Part shown: positions 1-14,300 of the stretch, piece after piece | Numbering within the stretch: position 1 is the first letter of the stretch | Layout of the letters: every line of letters starts with the position of its first letter | DNA from: Bedellia somnulentella | Lineage: Eukaryota; Arthropoda; Insecta; Lepidoptera; Bedelliidae | Reading direction: 5' to 3' | Assembly: GCA_963576735.1 (NCBI GenBank) | Contig: OY755189.1 | Span: 1,240,001 to 1,304,000, forward strand | DNA length: 64,000 nt | The notes under the pieces: model-generated | Seen by the model: only the letters and a program-made list of their open reading frames with translations | What the model was told of the DNA's origin: nothing | Database searches by the model: none | Translations under genes and position numbers: made by a program

Positions 1-113
1 AAAGCAATCTTTTAACTGATATCGCGTGCTATAGAACAGCCACTAACATAGTATGGTATACTATCATCTCATTCTAACCGATATCATGTCGATATAGTAG
101 CGCTCGATCTAGG
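1..113. mobile_element. CCTAGCACGAGCG MITE, partial at window start
   Basis: CTCATTCTAACCGATATC and GCGCTCGATCTAGGC match the family at 18065. Confidence 0.65.
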
Positions 114-208
114 CCTCCAGTTCTTTGTCACATATAACAATGTCACTTCCATAGAAACCCCTATAAAATTTACAAACACACAATTTAAAATCATCCGATG
201 TGAACATA

Positions 209-272
209 GTGGCGATCTATAGTCTCTGCCTGCCCCAATGGGAACAGCGGGCGTGAGTATAAGTAAGTAAGA
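209..272 (+). mobile_element. RTE 3' tail only
   Basis: GTGGCGATCTATAGTCTCTG through GCGTGAGTATAAGTAAGTAA, diverged. Confidence 0.65.
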
Positions 273-407
273 ACAAATCTAACAGTTGTTCACACCGGCG
301 ATCCCTAATTTAGATTATCCTGAAATGGCAAATGCATTTTTGTTTATAATTATTTTATATTGAGATGATGGGTTGCCATCTCTTGCATTTTTTTGTTAAT
401 ACAAACA

Positions 408-562
408 AAAATATACGCACGGCTATAAATCCCAAAAGGGGTAGCCAGAGCTTTAGAGCCAGAAACACTTCAGCCGGATTTGGACTCGATGATGGAAAGA
501 AAGTATTGTTGGTGATGGGTCTTCAACCGCATTGCTCAAAACAACTTAAGAAGCGCCATAGA
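408..562 (-). mobile_element. Family A SINE, diverged copy
   Basis: CGGCTATAAATCCCAAAAGG and GGTGATGGGTCTTCAACCGC mark the 3' two thirds; the head is lost. Confidence 0.75.
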
Positions 563-691
563 TCATACAAGGTGAAGGATGATAGTCTCTGCTTATTCCA
601 ATAGAACTATTTACGTATGCATGTGCAACAATCTGTAGCGAGTTTTTAAATTTTTCTGCGATTCATTATTTGAAATAATCTAGCCAATGTA

Positions 692-960
692 TTATCTATA
701 CTAATATTATAAAGCTGAAGAGTTTGTTTGTTTGAACGCTAGGATCTCAGGAACTACCCAATCAAATTGAAAAATTCTTTTTGTGTTGGATAGTCCATTT
801 ATTGAGGAAGGTTTTAGGCTATATATCATCACGCTGCAACCAACAGGAGCCAACTATCAGCGAATAATTTTGCAAAAACGGGGATAATTATTCATACTAA
901 GGCTTCCGTTGTGTGCGCTGCGTAAACGGTTTAAGTTGCCCAAAAAAAATGTATTAATGA
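692..960 (+). mobile_element. Helitron-like element, 5' part
   Basis: Starts TCTATACTAATATTATAAAG, a common lepidopteran Helitron-like terminus. No CTAG end found. Confidence 0.5.
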
Positions 961-1324
961 ATTATTTCTCTTTAAATGATCTAAAAAAATACCCGTCACA
1001 GTATATGTCTAACTTTTAAGTTTCACTTACTATAACCATTTTTATGGTAAATAAATTTGGTCGAATTTAATGCATAATTGCCATAATGTTTTATCAACGT
1101 AATATTAATCTTTATCCAAATAAATATGTTGTTGATTGAGAGTATTTAATTGAGAACAAAATTGTCCTTGACATCACTTAATTTAAATAAACATCTTAGA
1201 AGATAATACAATTTTTAAATTACTCCGTAACAAAATTTACACGCGTGCATGAAGCGCAAGACAAGACTCTGCGCTGGCCGGCGAGCGAGGTCACCTGCGC
1301 GAGAAGCTGATGTTTAAGCCTTAT

Positions 1325-1972
1325 CCTATTAATATTATAAATGTGAAAGTTTAGATGTTTGTGTGTTTGTAGCTAAATGAAGACTTATTCACAGAACGTA
1401 TTTAAAATAAAATTTACAGGAAGCCAGATAATGATCCCAATTAACACAATAGGACACTTTTTATCCCAGAAAAATTAAGAGCCGTGTAGTGCCGGCTTAG
1501 AATGTCGCTACCCCTTTCTACCCACGGGTGTCGTAAGAGGCGACTAAGGGTATTGGGGCTTTTTATTGGATTTTTGGGCGATGCGGTTGGAGACCCATCA
1601 CCAAAAACCTTTATTTTACCATCTTTTCCCCGCACATCTTCCAAAAGTGGCTGACGAATTTATAATTCCTTGGCTCTGGCTACCCCTTCTAGGGAATTAA
1701 AGTCGTGAGTATATGTATGTATGTATGTATGTAAAAATTAAGAGATCAATAAATTTTCTTAAAAAATGGTTAAACAGACTAAGAATCAATGCTCAGCCGA
1801 AACTACTATACTTATAAACTTTAAATTTATAAAGTGAAAAATTGTGAGGACACTATGAAAAACACCTTTTTTCTCATCGCATGACAAAGACCCTCAACAG
1901 GTCAGTTAAATATTTCAGTTTGACGACGTGAAAGTCTACACTTTTGACAGTACGAAGTCTGTGGGGTCAGCT
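1325..1972 (+). mobile_element. Helitron-like element, interrupted by family A
   Basis: TCCTATTAATATTATAAATG at the 5' end and GTCAGCTAG/T at the 3' end; same termini as 44765-45027. Confidence 0.7.
1481..1732 (+). mobile_element. Family A SINE, young full-length copy
   Basis: Starts GCCGTGTAGTGCCGGCTTAG and ends in TATG units. TSD AAAAATTAAGA at 1470-1480 and 1733-1743. It sits inside a Helitron-like element. Confidence 0.92.
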
Positions 1973-2216
1973 AGTTATATATACATGCACAACATTAAAA
2001 CTTTTTTTCACTTTTACTTAAATCAATTTTCTATAAGATCTAACCATCGCTAGTTTAACATAAAAGCAAGCATGTAAGAATCTTATCTCCCCATTTCTAC
2101 AGGTGAAGATTTGTCAATAGCATTGTGTCTTCTTACTTAGATTTATATTGCTATAATTAGTCTGTTAATCTTTTGTAGAAAATGAAATAATAATAAAATT
2201 ACCCATTCTGTTTCAG

Positions 2217-2380
2217 ATACTTCCAATGCGTCTCATACGGGTCCCTGCCGACGTACAAACACGAGTTTGCGTACTTCCTAGTGAACATGAGCCTGATGTA
2301 CATAGCGCCGCTCGTGTCTACCCTTTACTGCTCGTCTGCTGCCCTGCTCGAGATCATCAGGCGTGCTAATACGGCTAATG
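2217..2380 (+). CDS. GPCR exon: extracellular loop 2 and TM5
   Basis: Acceptor ctgtttcag precedes 2217 and donor GTAAGG follows 2380. The exon is 164 nt, one base plus 54 codons plus one base. It carries the ECL2 Cys that pairs with TM3 in class A receptors, then a hydrophobic TM5 and the basic start of loop 3 (EIIRRANTAN). Confidence 0.85.
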
Positions 2381-5300
2381 GTAAGGACTAGAAAATTACT
2401 GTAGAGAAAGAGAAGTTGAATGGGTGAGCGTGAGAGCGTGCGAGTGTGGCTAATGGTAAGGACCAAAAAATATCATTTAAGAAGAGACATTTTTATGAGA
2501 GGAGAAGATTTTGTTTGCTACTAACAAATGATAGTTAAATACCTATTCTATGTATTTGTCTAGTTATACGAGGCAGCTAAAGATATTGGAGCTTTTCAAT
2601 TCATTGTGAGGCGATGTGGCTGGAGACACATCACCATTTATCCTGTTTAAAATAATCTTCCTCGTACCCTGTTAACGTACAAACACGAGTTTGCGTACTT
2701 CCTGGTGAACATGAGTCTGATGTACATAGCGCCGCTCGTGTCTACCCTTTACTCCTCGTCTGCTGCCCTGCTCGAGATTATCAGGCGTGCTAAAACGGCT
2801 AATGGTAAGAACTGAAAAATATACTATCTAAACTGGCAAACGTTGTTTTGCCGCGTAAATTATTCTTGACAATTTCTAGTCTATAGAATAAAAACAAAAT
2901 GTCTAAAAAATTGTTTTAAACATATTCTCAGACCTACCGAATATGTATGCAAAATTTCATTCAAACCGGTTTTCATCAGACATTTGGGAAGATTTTGACG
3001 ACAAACACTGTGATACGTGAATTTTATTTATGAAATAGAAATGATCTTCACAGACATGGCCTAATACGATTAAATCTCACATAATTTATTTTCTATCTTA
3101 TTACATTTATACGCTCATTTTTAAAAATTCTGCTTCCTAATTATATTCTCATGCCACGGTAGTAGTTTAAAAGTGAAACGACTGTGCTATTCGAAGCCGA
3201 CATAAAACAGAAGTAAATTAATAAAAATATATTAATCACACGAAAAGTAGTTTCATACTACAAATTGAAATTAGCTCGAATCGAGATGGCTTAATTAATC
3301 TTAATTTGAGACCATCAATTAATACGTTAACGTGTATTATTAATGATCTTAGTTTAGAGATAATGATATATTCTGATTACATTTAGTGTTAAATTAAATT
3401 GTGCTAATTAAAGCTACTTTGTTTTCTTACTAACTTACTACTAAGTTAAATGAACAAAAAAAAAAAACGGGACATAAAGTACATAAATGGAGACAATAGT
3501 ATATAATACAAATATAAATAACATCCATTGCTGTGTAGTGTCGGCTTAGAATAGCACTTCCCGATTACTTCCGGTGGGTGTACGTAAAAGGCGACTAACG
3601 GTATTGGGGCTTTTTAAGGGATTTTCGGGCGATGCGGTTGGAGACCCATCACCAACAACCTTTGTTTTACCATCTTTTCCCCACGCAACTTCTAAAAGTG
3701 GCTGAGGATTTTCTTTCTAGGGATTTATAGCCGTGAGTATATGTATGTATGTATGTATGTAAATAACATCCAAGAATATGAAACAAATATTTATGCTCTT
3801 CACATAAATGTTGCTCTCGGCAGGGATCGAACCCACAATATACATACATACTACATACATAAACTCACGACTATAAATCCCTAAAAGGGGTAGCCAGNNN
3901 NNNNNNNNNNNNNNNNNNNNNNNNNNNNNNNNNNNNNNNNNNNNNNNNNNNNNNNNNNNNNNNNNNNNNNNNNNNNNNNNNNNNNNNNNNNNNNNNNNNN
4001 NNNNNNNNNNNNNNNNNNNNNNNNNNNNNNNNNNNNNNNNNNNNNNNNNNNNNNNNNNNNNNNNNNNNNNNNNNNNNNNNNNNNNNNNNNNNNNNNNCAG
4101 CCGCACCACGATGGGCCGCGGCCGGTCGCCGTCGCGTCGCGGTCCCGCGCGCTCGCAGCTCACCACGTCGCGCTCGTCCAGCTGCACACCCAGCTTTGTA
4201 CCAACCATTATCACCAAATGGGCGGTGTTTTCACCAGGCTGTTCAACAATATTTGTCAGCTGGATGTCGTTGCTAAGAAGGTCTTGTTCTCGTTCATGTA
4301 ACCGGTCTTGTAATTCCTGTACGGCGTTCTCCAGCAACCTGGTGGCTTCACTAACAGTACTTTGAGCTACTGACTTCTCAACTACACCAATTCGTTTGTC
4401 GAGCTGCTCTATTTTTTCATCATATCTAGAGATTGACGCGCGCATATCTGCAATCTCTTTACGAAAATCGCTAAACTCTTGGCGTATGGTTTTCAACTCG
4501 GACATGATGATTTTTAAATCATCGCCAAAGTTAGAAACCGAACGAATATCCTGTGCACCAGAGGGCACAGCACTAATATCCTTCACGTAGTTCTCAATCA
4601 TATCTTCACTAACGCTGGGTGAAAGTAGTTTAACGGATATCCCCTTTACAGGAGTATCGGCTGCATTATCCGTTGGTGCGAATCTTGTGCATTCCGGACA
4701 CTTCCAATCTTTCCGCAATGGTGCTCCGGTTGCAATGTTCACACATAAACGATGATAGATTGCGGCACATTTAGGACATTGAGCGCCTTCTCCCCGCGAA
4801 ACAGCAATATTACACGCTGCACACTTAGTCATTTTCACTTTTTATATTTTTGTACGATTCCGTGGGTAGTCACAATTAACTCACCAATGTTGATCGATAA
4901 GTTTTTTAGTGATTTTGCTAACACAAGTTATTATCCGTTGTTTATTTATATGTGTAGTTGACAACGATTTGCCTCGGAACACTTCACTATAAAATACGTA
5001 AGTTCTAGTTTGTAATACTATTATTTAAATTAAAAAATAGCGACTACGTGTAATGACAGTTCAACGACGTTCAGTTCAATTAAGAGGATACATTAAAACA
5101 CATACCGCAAGGACAATTTTTCTTTCGCTTGAAAATCTCTTTTCATGAAGTTCGGAGTATCCATGGAAGGAGAGTTTGTGACATAATCACAGAGGTCAGC
5201 TTCATGCAAAACCATTTCCATGGCATAACTTCATGTTGAATGGTTGGTACCGTCGAGCTTCTTGAAGTAGCTGGACGAAGATGAGGGAATTGACTCATCC

Positions 5301-8300
5301 CGAGACGGTTCCATATTTGTGAGAAAACGAAAGAAGATTCGAAAGAATAAAAGTCAATTAATAGGCAAGGAAGATTAAAACTGAAGGCCCATAACCTCCT
5401 GCAATTTGGGTTGGAGGAATATTTTAATATTTAATTAAAATAACAAATTGCATTTTTATATGTTTATATTTGTAGTCTTTTATTTCGAATAATTGTTTCA
5501 AAGTGACAGATTGTTTTTATTGACAATATAAATCAAAGATAAATAGGTAAATATTAATAGACAAATGTAGTATTAAAACCATAGATCAACAGACATAAAG
5601 TACATAAATGGAGACAATAGTATATAATACAAATATAAATAACATACATACATATACTCACGGCTATAAGTCCCTAGAAGGGGTAGCCAGAGCTAAGTAA
5701 TTAGAAGTTCCTCAGCCACTTTTGGAAGTTGCGTGAGGAAAAGATGGTAAAATAAAGGTTGTTGGTGATGGGTCTCCAACCGCATCGCCCAAAAATCCTT
5801 TAGAAAGCCCCAATACCGTTAGTCGCCTCTTACGTACAGCCACCGGAAAAAATGGGGTAGTGCTATTCTAAGCCGACACTACACAGCATAAATATAAATT
5901 GCTAAAAATATAAATAACATCCAAGAAGATGAAACAAAAATTTATGCTTTTCACATAAATGTTGCTCTCGCCAGGGATCGAACCCGCAACCTCCGGATCA
6001 AGAAGCTAGTCAGCTATCCACTTGACTAAGGACGTTGTATTTATCAATATTCGTACAAAACGGTCATAGGCCTGCCTCCTATCATGTGAAGGCACAGTTA
6101 AAGCAAATCTTAACAAAATGGGTTACTCTGTATACTGCAAATTAAGGCTTACAATTATTATAAATACAAACTTTCATCATAGCAGGATTTGTAAGTTATG
6201 TGCATCGTATAGTAGAACTTATTGTTGATACATATACTCACAGCCAAATTATTGGCTTTTAGGGATTTACATACATACATACATACTCACGACTATAAAT
6301 CTGTCTATCTATATATCTCTATAATCTAAGCTGAAGAATTGAAAATGCCTCAGCCACTTTTGGAAGTTGAGAGGGGAAAAGATGGTAAAATAAAGGTCTT
6401 TGGTGATGGGTCTCCAACCGCATCGCCCAAAAATCTCTTAAAGAGCGCCAATACCCATAGTCCCCTCTTGCGTACGCCCACGGGAATATTAGGTATTAAG
6501 GATTTGTAGCCGTAAAAATCATCGTTAGAAAATCCACATGGCTGTAACCATCTGCATTTACTGCCTCTACACGAGAGCTATTTCATCGTCACGATATCGC
6601 CTCGAATGAAATAATAGTTAAAAGATCGCTCGTACTGGCTATGCTGCTTCCCTTTCAGAAATATACGGCGTCAAGGTTAAGTTACGTTTCGTTATACCTT
6701 CTTAAAATACCAGTATGCAGGTATGCAGAGTACTGGGCAAAATTTTAATCAGACATTTTTTTTTTATTTATTAGTAATAATCCCCACATGAGGTGTTCAT
6801 GAACAAAAGCATTCAATTTTTTTTTTGTTTTTACACTTCACTGTTTTTGATTTTTAAGTAGTGTTAAAAAGTGTAAAAATCAACAAAGAGAACAATTTTG
6901 CACAAAAAGCCATTGACATAGGCTTCAGATTCCATTATCACCGCAAGAAAAATATTTTTTAGATAATTTTTAGTTAATAATGAAGACATAGCTGAAATTT
7001 CTCATAGAAATTAACTATCAGTTTAAGCTCGTGTTGATTTTAAGCTTATAACGTCTACAAATTGGATTTGTGTTGAAGAAATCACTTATTATCAGAGAAA
7101 TTTCGCTGAATTTCTGAAAGCCTTAGAAGAATGTGAAGTCTAAGGAATGTTTGCGCATCGAAAATGTCTAAGAAAGATATTTCAATACTTTAAAACAATA
7201 CAGAGAACTTGCCTTGTACAGTTAGAATTTAAGTAAAACGCTATTTCAAATTGTTTTATGCTCGAATGGAGCGCATAAAACTCAGTTGAAAATACTAGAC
7301 GGCTGCGGTGACCACGTTAAGCCGTCAGTACCTGCTACTATCACGTGCTAACATGTAATAGGCAAGCGTAGCAGACTATAGCTTTATTTTATCGTAACTC
7401 TGACGGTTAGAATGAGATAAAATTGTACGATGCCGTGTAGTGCGGGCTTAGAATGTCGCTACCCCTTTCTACCCACGGGTGTCGTAAGAGGCGACTAAGG
7501 GTATTGGGGCTTTTTATTGGATTTTTGGGCGATGCGGTTGGAGACCCATCACCAAAAACCTTTATTTTTACTATCTTTTCCCCACTTAAATTCCAAAAGT
7601 GGCTGAGGAATTTATAATTCCTTAGCTCTGGTTACCCCTTCTAGGGAAATATAGCCGTGAGTATATGTATGTATGTATATGTAAAATTGTACGATACTAA
7701 GTAAGTGCGTAAGAGATGGCTGCTTTATATCACGCGATAACTAGTTAAAAGGCCGTTCGTACTAGTTATGCCAGAGGCTTAGCATGAGCGTTATTTTATT
7801 GTCACTCTGTCGTTTAGAATGAGATAAGAATATACGATACTATGTTAATTAATTCGGAAGAGATGGCTGTATTATACTACGCGATATATAGTAAAACGTC
7901 GCTTGTGCTAGCTACGCATAGATAGATAGGATCTAATTGAAAACATTTTCGAAGGTTTTTAACGATGAAGATAAACGGCGTGAGGAACCCCATGTGCTGA
8001 GTTATACTTAGTTCTTACTGTAATTGCTAAAATTGGATCGATGTTAGTTTGCTCAATTTTTTTTTTCACAGTGAATAACCTTAATTGTATTAACCATGCA
8101 TACGGCTTTCGAAGTTACATACAGTATAGTATACAGTATTGTATCGATTCAAAGCCCATGACTTTTTGCATCTGAAACCATACTTTTCCTGTCCTATAAA
8201 GATTATTTTCTTTTATTCTATCTACATGCATACATACATATACTCACGGCCACATATCCCTAAAAGAGGTAGCCAGAGCTTTAGAGTTAAAAACTCCTCA

Positions 8301-11300
8301 GCCAGGTCTCTAACCGCATCGCCCGAAAACCACTTAAAAAGCCTCATACCTACACGGCACGACACTACACGGCAAAAATACAACTTAAAAAATAATAAAT
8401 CTTATTTACAATACTATACATAACATAACATAAACGTTCACGCCGAATATCCCCGAAGGGGTTGGCAGAGGTACTAATACTTCTAAACATCACGTGACTT
8501 TGTCACCTGGTGTTCAGAGTACCCACGTTTTGTATGGACGGTGTACTAACGTGATAGGGGGCAGGCCTATCGCCGTTTTGTACGAATACACTGTCACATG
8601 ACTAAGTACAACTCAGTCATGTGGGTTTCCTCACGATGTTTTCCCTCACCGTTAACAACCATGATAAATTAACCACACATGTCTTTAGAAAAGACAAATT
8701 GGTGTACATACTATGCAATCAATTAATTACTTATATTACATTACAGATAAAATGCGAAGGAGTGGCGTGGGAATCCTAGGCAGAGCGAGGGCGAGGACGC
8801 TGAAAATGACTGTTACTATCGTCATCGTCTTCTTCACTTGCTGGACTCCATACTACCTGTATTGTGTGTGGTAAGTACTAACATAAGATGGGCCATATTT
8901 TGGACTATTCTTTGCCGTGCGTTACCATATGCAAATTCTTTTCAAACTTTTATCAGAGTCTTTGTCAATCAATCGAATCTACTACTTACGCATGTGATAC
9001 TTGCATGTATACAAATTGGAAAAAAACATACATACCGTATTAATTTAGGGACCTGTTAGAATATACCATTTAGGTAAAAGTTAAGAATGAAGCGCTTACT
9101 TCCAATGAACCCCAGTCCGTATCAACCATTTAGTTGTACTTCTCAACAACCGTTACCACCACGATACATAAACCACAAATATGACTTTAGAAAAGACACA
9201 TTGGTGTGGGCCTTCAGGAATCGATGGTGCTCTCTGCTAGGTACTAACCAATGCTTTAATTCAGTTTCTGCTTAGATAACACTGGTACTTTATATTCCAG
9301 GTACTGGGTAGACAAGGACTCCTCGCAAACCCTAGACCCGGCAGTCCAGAAAGCGATGTGGCTGTTCTCGTGCACCAACTCCTGCGCCAACCCCATTGTG
9401 TACGGCATCTTCAACAGGAACCGCTGGTTCTGGAGGTCCAATACTGTTAGTAAGCAATCGTTCAAATTCAAATTCATTTATTTGCTATGTTCACTCACTC
9501 ACTCACACACTCGTTCACTCGTTCATTCACTCCTTGATATTGGTGTTGTGTCTGTGTTTGTTTGTTCTTATAGTTAATGTGAGCGAGTAGCAGCTGGCTC
9601 TTTTGAATGCTCGTTGTATTCATATTAGTTACTTGCAATCTACCTTGTCAATCCATGGGTAGCGAGAGCAAGACTTTCCTTTATATGAGATTGTATAAAG
9701 AAATGTATTAAGGGTAATAAAGGGATGATAATTAGCAGATTATATAGAAAATATTTATGAAGTTGTAAAATATAAAATTCCCATTTTTTTCTGTAAGAGG
9801 CGACTTATGGTATTGGGGCTTTTTAAGTTATTTTTGGCTGATTCGGTTGGAGACACCAACAACCTTTATTTTACACTCTTTTCCCCATTTTTCTTCCAAA
9901 AAGGTCTGAGGTATGTCTAATTCTAAAGTTTAGGCTTCCCCATTCTGGGATTTATAGCCGTGAGTATATTTATGTACGAATTTGATAATTATATAGATGG
10001 CATATGCCACCCAGAATTAATATAGCTTTCTTTTGGTGAAAGAATGTATCGTGTACGGCATCTTAAACTTTTGTTATCACGTTCCCGGTGGGTGTAGTAG
10101 AGGGAAGTGACTTATCAGTTTGGGGTTGTTTAAGTGTTTGTTAGAGGCAGATGTAGCCGGAAACCCATGACCGACCATCCTATACCTACTATATTTTACC
10201 CACTCTACTAAATTTCAGCTTCCATTTTTGGGACTTATAGCCTCGATTATATTTATGTATGTATACGATAATACATAGCTTAAGAATTAATGTAGCTGTA
10301 CCTTTCTAGTGTAAAAGTAATGTTCAAATTCGTTTCAATAATCTGGAGATCTAATTAAAAATCAATTACGTGCAATGAATCAATCAAAATAAAAATCAAT
10401 TACGGAACACTCTCACTGGACGTTGGAGATGGCGCACCATATAGTAGCAGCTCTTACATATTAATTCAGTTAATTAAGAAAAAATCCTCACAGCGACAAT
10501 TTTATTAATAAAATCAAAGTAAAGTGGTCTGTTTAAAGTGCACAATCGTTTTACCTGTATAAAACTAAGAAATAAGTGAAAATCAAACAAAAGTGAACAG
10601 TAACTTTTATTTTCCTATAATATGTGAAATTCAGTGAACAAACTCCCTGCTAATCGACTTGCTTCTAAGAGGAGGCTACAATCTGCATTAAGTGACCAGG
10701 AATAAACAAATATTAACTGCCAGGAAAGTACAATTTTAAAAAAATAATTTTAACGACTAAATTATTTAATAAGTACTAACAGAAAGAGAAACTACCTATT
10801 GATTGTAAATTTTAGTTACGCTACTCGACACTAGATGGCGTTAAACTAATTCCGATAGATGGCGCTAAATGACTTAAGATTGTTATTAATATCAATATAA
10901 GGGGCACTACCATATAAATATATTCTTCTGCTATTCGACACTAGATGTCATAGAAGGCTGTTAGTCATTCATTATAAATGAGAAAATATTGGTACGGCGT
11001 TGGTAAGTTATATTACTTAGTTGAGATAAATAACTCATTTTGTCGATTTATTTAACTTGATAATAACGACAACCGAAAAAAACACTAAAAAAAGTACTGT
11101 TAAAGCCTCAACACCGAGACATTCCATCAGATATGATTCAATCAAAAATGATAAAGAGCTGCCACAAAACAGAAAAAATATTTCTACTGAGACACCCTCT
11201 CCTTCTAACTTATCCAGCCGAAACATGAATAAAAAGGAAGAAACGACATCATACAGTTTGAATGGGAATGATGCCCTTTTTAAAAGAAGAAAAATTTATT

Positions 11301-14300
11301 TCCTAAGCAACTATAACACAGAAAAGTACACATACCAAGTTCTGGATAAAATATTCACCAAGGATTATGATATAATGCACTACTCGACTCCCGGAGGAAA
11401 AATTCAAAATTTACTCGATAGCATTCAGTGTAATATAAAAGATTTGAGTGAAAATGACTTTCTTATCTTATTATTGGGTGAAACAGATTTTGAAACCACC
11501 AATAATTACATAGATATCGTAAGTAGTGTTAGGGAAAAACTTTGTCAAAACCAGGTAACAAACTTTATTATATGCCTACCTTTTTATATGTATACAAAAT
11601 TTAGCCAATTATATAATTGTAGAATAGAATTGTTCAATAATCTTTTATACTTGGACAATACTTCTTATGAATATGCGTACACATTTAACTCAAATTATAA
11701 TTTAGATACTTCGATGTACTCAAAAAAAACTGGAAGGCTTACATTAGGAGGGTTTGAATATGTACTTAAAGACCTCAAAGAAAAAATAAAAACCGATCTG
11801 ATTGTGAGAAATAAAAAATTTAACAGTAATGAAAATATAAAATTTGCGAAAAAAAACGATAACAAAGTTTTAGTTAACTACGAATCTGAAAATGATATTT
11901 TTTTTCGAACCTCAAACGCATAATTTAACTTTATTTCATCAAAATATTGCAGGATTGTTGAACAAAACTGATCTTATCATAGCTTCGTTATTAGAATTGG
12001 AAATAAAACTAAACACGTATATAGATATTATTTGCTTTAGCGAAACTTTCATCAAACATGGCTCTTTACCGAATCTATGTATGAATAACTACACTTTAGC
12101 GAGTGCGTTTTGTAGAAGAAATGAAAAAAGAGGAGGGACCTGTATACTAATGAAAAACAATATCAATTACAAAACAATTCAGTGGATTAATGAGGAATCA
12201 GTTGAGAAACACTTTGAATGTTGCTCTGTAGAATTATTAGACTATAAAACCATACTGATATGCATCTACCGCACACCTAATTCGACTATCTCAATATTTT
12301 TTAATAAAATTAATTTAATACTTTGCAAACTTAACCGAAATAAATCAAAGAACATAATCTTATGTGGAGACTGGAATGTCGACATGCTAAAAGAGAGTGT
12401 TTGTGCTAAAGAACTAATATCCTTGCTAAATAATTTTAACCTTATTAACCATATTACTCGCCCTACTAGGAAAAAATCGTGCATTGATCTGATTGTTAGT
12501 AATATTCCGAATACATCGGCGGAAATTCATCTTTTATCTTTGTCGGACCATGAATCAGCGCAAACTGTTACATGTACGCTTCAACAGGGAAAAGGTACGA
12601 CCAGAAAACCCAATTGGTTATTCAAAAGAATAAGAGATTATTCGGTGGAGAACATTGAAAAATTCGTTCAATGTATGACGTCCTTAAGTTTTAGTGATGT
12701 ATATGAAAAAAGTAGTTTTAACGAAGCTTTTAACGAATTTCACGACTTAATTAAACTTTTCTTTGAATTATGTTTCCCGTTGAAAACAGTCCAAATTATA
12801 CAAAAGGCGATAAAAAACAAATGGTTATCCAAAGGAATTAAACGAAGCTGTATTAAAAAGAGACAACTACACTTGAAATACATACAAGAGCCGTCGAATA
12901 AAAAAATAAATCATTATAATTATATAAAATACAATAAGGTTCTAAAAAAACTGATAGGTATTTCACAACAAATCAGCAATATGAAATACTTACAAAAGGC
13001 AAAGAATAAAGGTAAGGCTTCATGGGACTTAATTAAAAAGAATTCTGAATATGACTACAATAAAAGTAATGACATTAAAGAAATTGAATACAACGGTAAA
13101 TTAATAAGTAGCCCTACTGACATAGCAAAAACATTTAATAATTATTTTACATATTTGACAAATCCATGTGACGCTAGCACTAAAGACATTTATAAAAATA
13201 TTAATTTTTCTCGTAATCATAATACAATTTTCTTAACTCCCACTGACCCTCAAGACATATATAAAATTATTAAAAATATGAAAAATACCTCATCTACAGG
13301 CTATGATAACATTCCCACCTTTTTAATTAAAATTTGTGCTAAACAGTTTGCAACACCTCTTAGCTATCTTGTCAACAGCTCGTTTCTGGAAGGTAAGTTC
13401 CCTGACCGTCTCAAGCAAACTATTATCAAACCTGTTCATAAATCCGGCGATAAAAATAACTTGCGAAACTATAGGCCTATATCACTAATACCAATATTAT
13501 CAAAGGTTTTTGAAAAAGCGATGAATGACAAACTAGACAGCTTTTTAATAAAGAACTCAATTTTAGTACCAAACCAGTTTGGATTTCGTAAGGGGACATC
13601 CACAACTACAGCCTGTTTTCATTTAATTAAATATGTAACCGAAAATTTAGATAAAAAGATACCAGTGGTAGGGTTATTACTAGACATGACAAAAGCTTTT
13701 GAGTATGTATTTCATCCAACATTGATGATCAAACTTGATATTTATGGTATTCGGGGAAAAGCATATGATTGGATCGAAAGTTACCTACAATGTCGACAAC
13801 AAAGTGTAACAATTAGTAAAGTAGAAGGGCATTATCAAAATAGTTACAATTCAGATAATAATCCAGTAAAATATGGAGTGCCACAAGGCAGTATACTCGG
13901 ACCACTATTGTTTCTGATATATATCAATGATCTGCCTAATAGCACAAACAACAGATGCATATTATATGCTGATGACACAACAGTTCTTATAAATTGTGTT
14001 AATCTCAATAGTTTTGAGAAAGATATTAACGATTCGTTAGGTAACATCATAAAATGGCTTTATAGAAACAACCTTCATGTTAATCTAACAAAAACTCAAT
14101 ACATTCAATTTCGTACGTATAAGAGACAAGCTCTAAATTTAAATATACAACACAATGGAAATGATATAAACGAAGTACAAAGTGCTAAATTTCTTGGTTT
14201 CCATCTTGATTCATTTTGCAATTGGAAAACACATATTAATGAGTTATGTAATAGACTTGATAAGTATGTATACGTACTGTATAGAATAAATTACATCATT

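Noticed and set aside
1481..1732. Family A as a Helitron or MITE
   Set aside because: No terminal inverted repeats, variable 5' truncation, 10-14 bp TSDs and a microsatellite tail indicate retrotransposition.
3717..4838. 373-codon ORF spanning the gap
   Set aside because: It fuses LINE ORF1 to family A sequence through unknown bases; the nominal first codon is GTG. Only 4098-4832 is kept.
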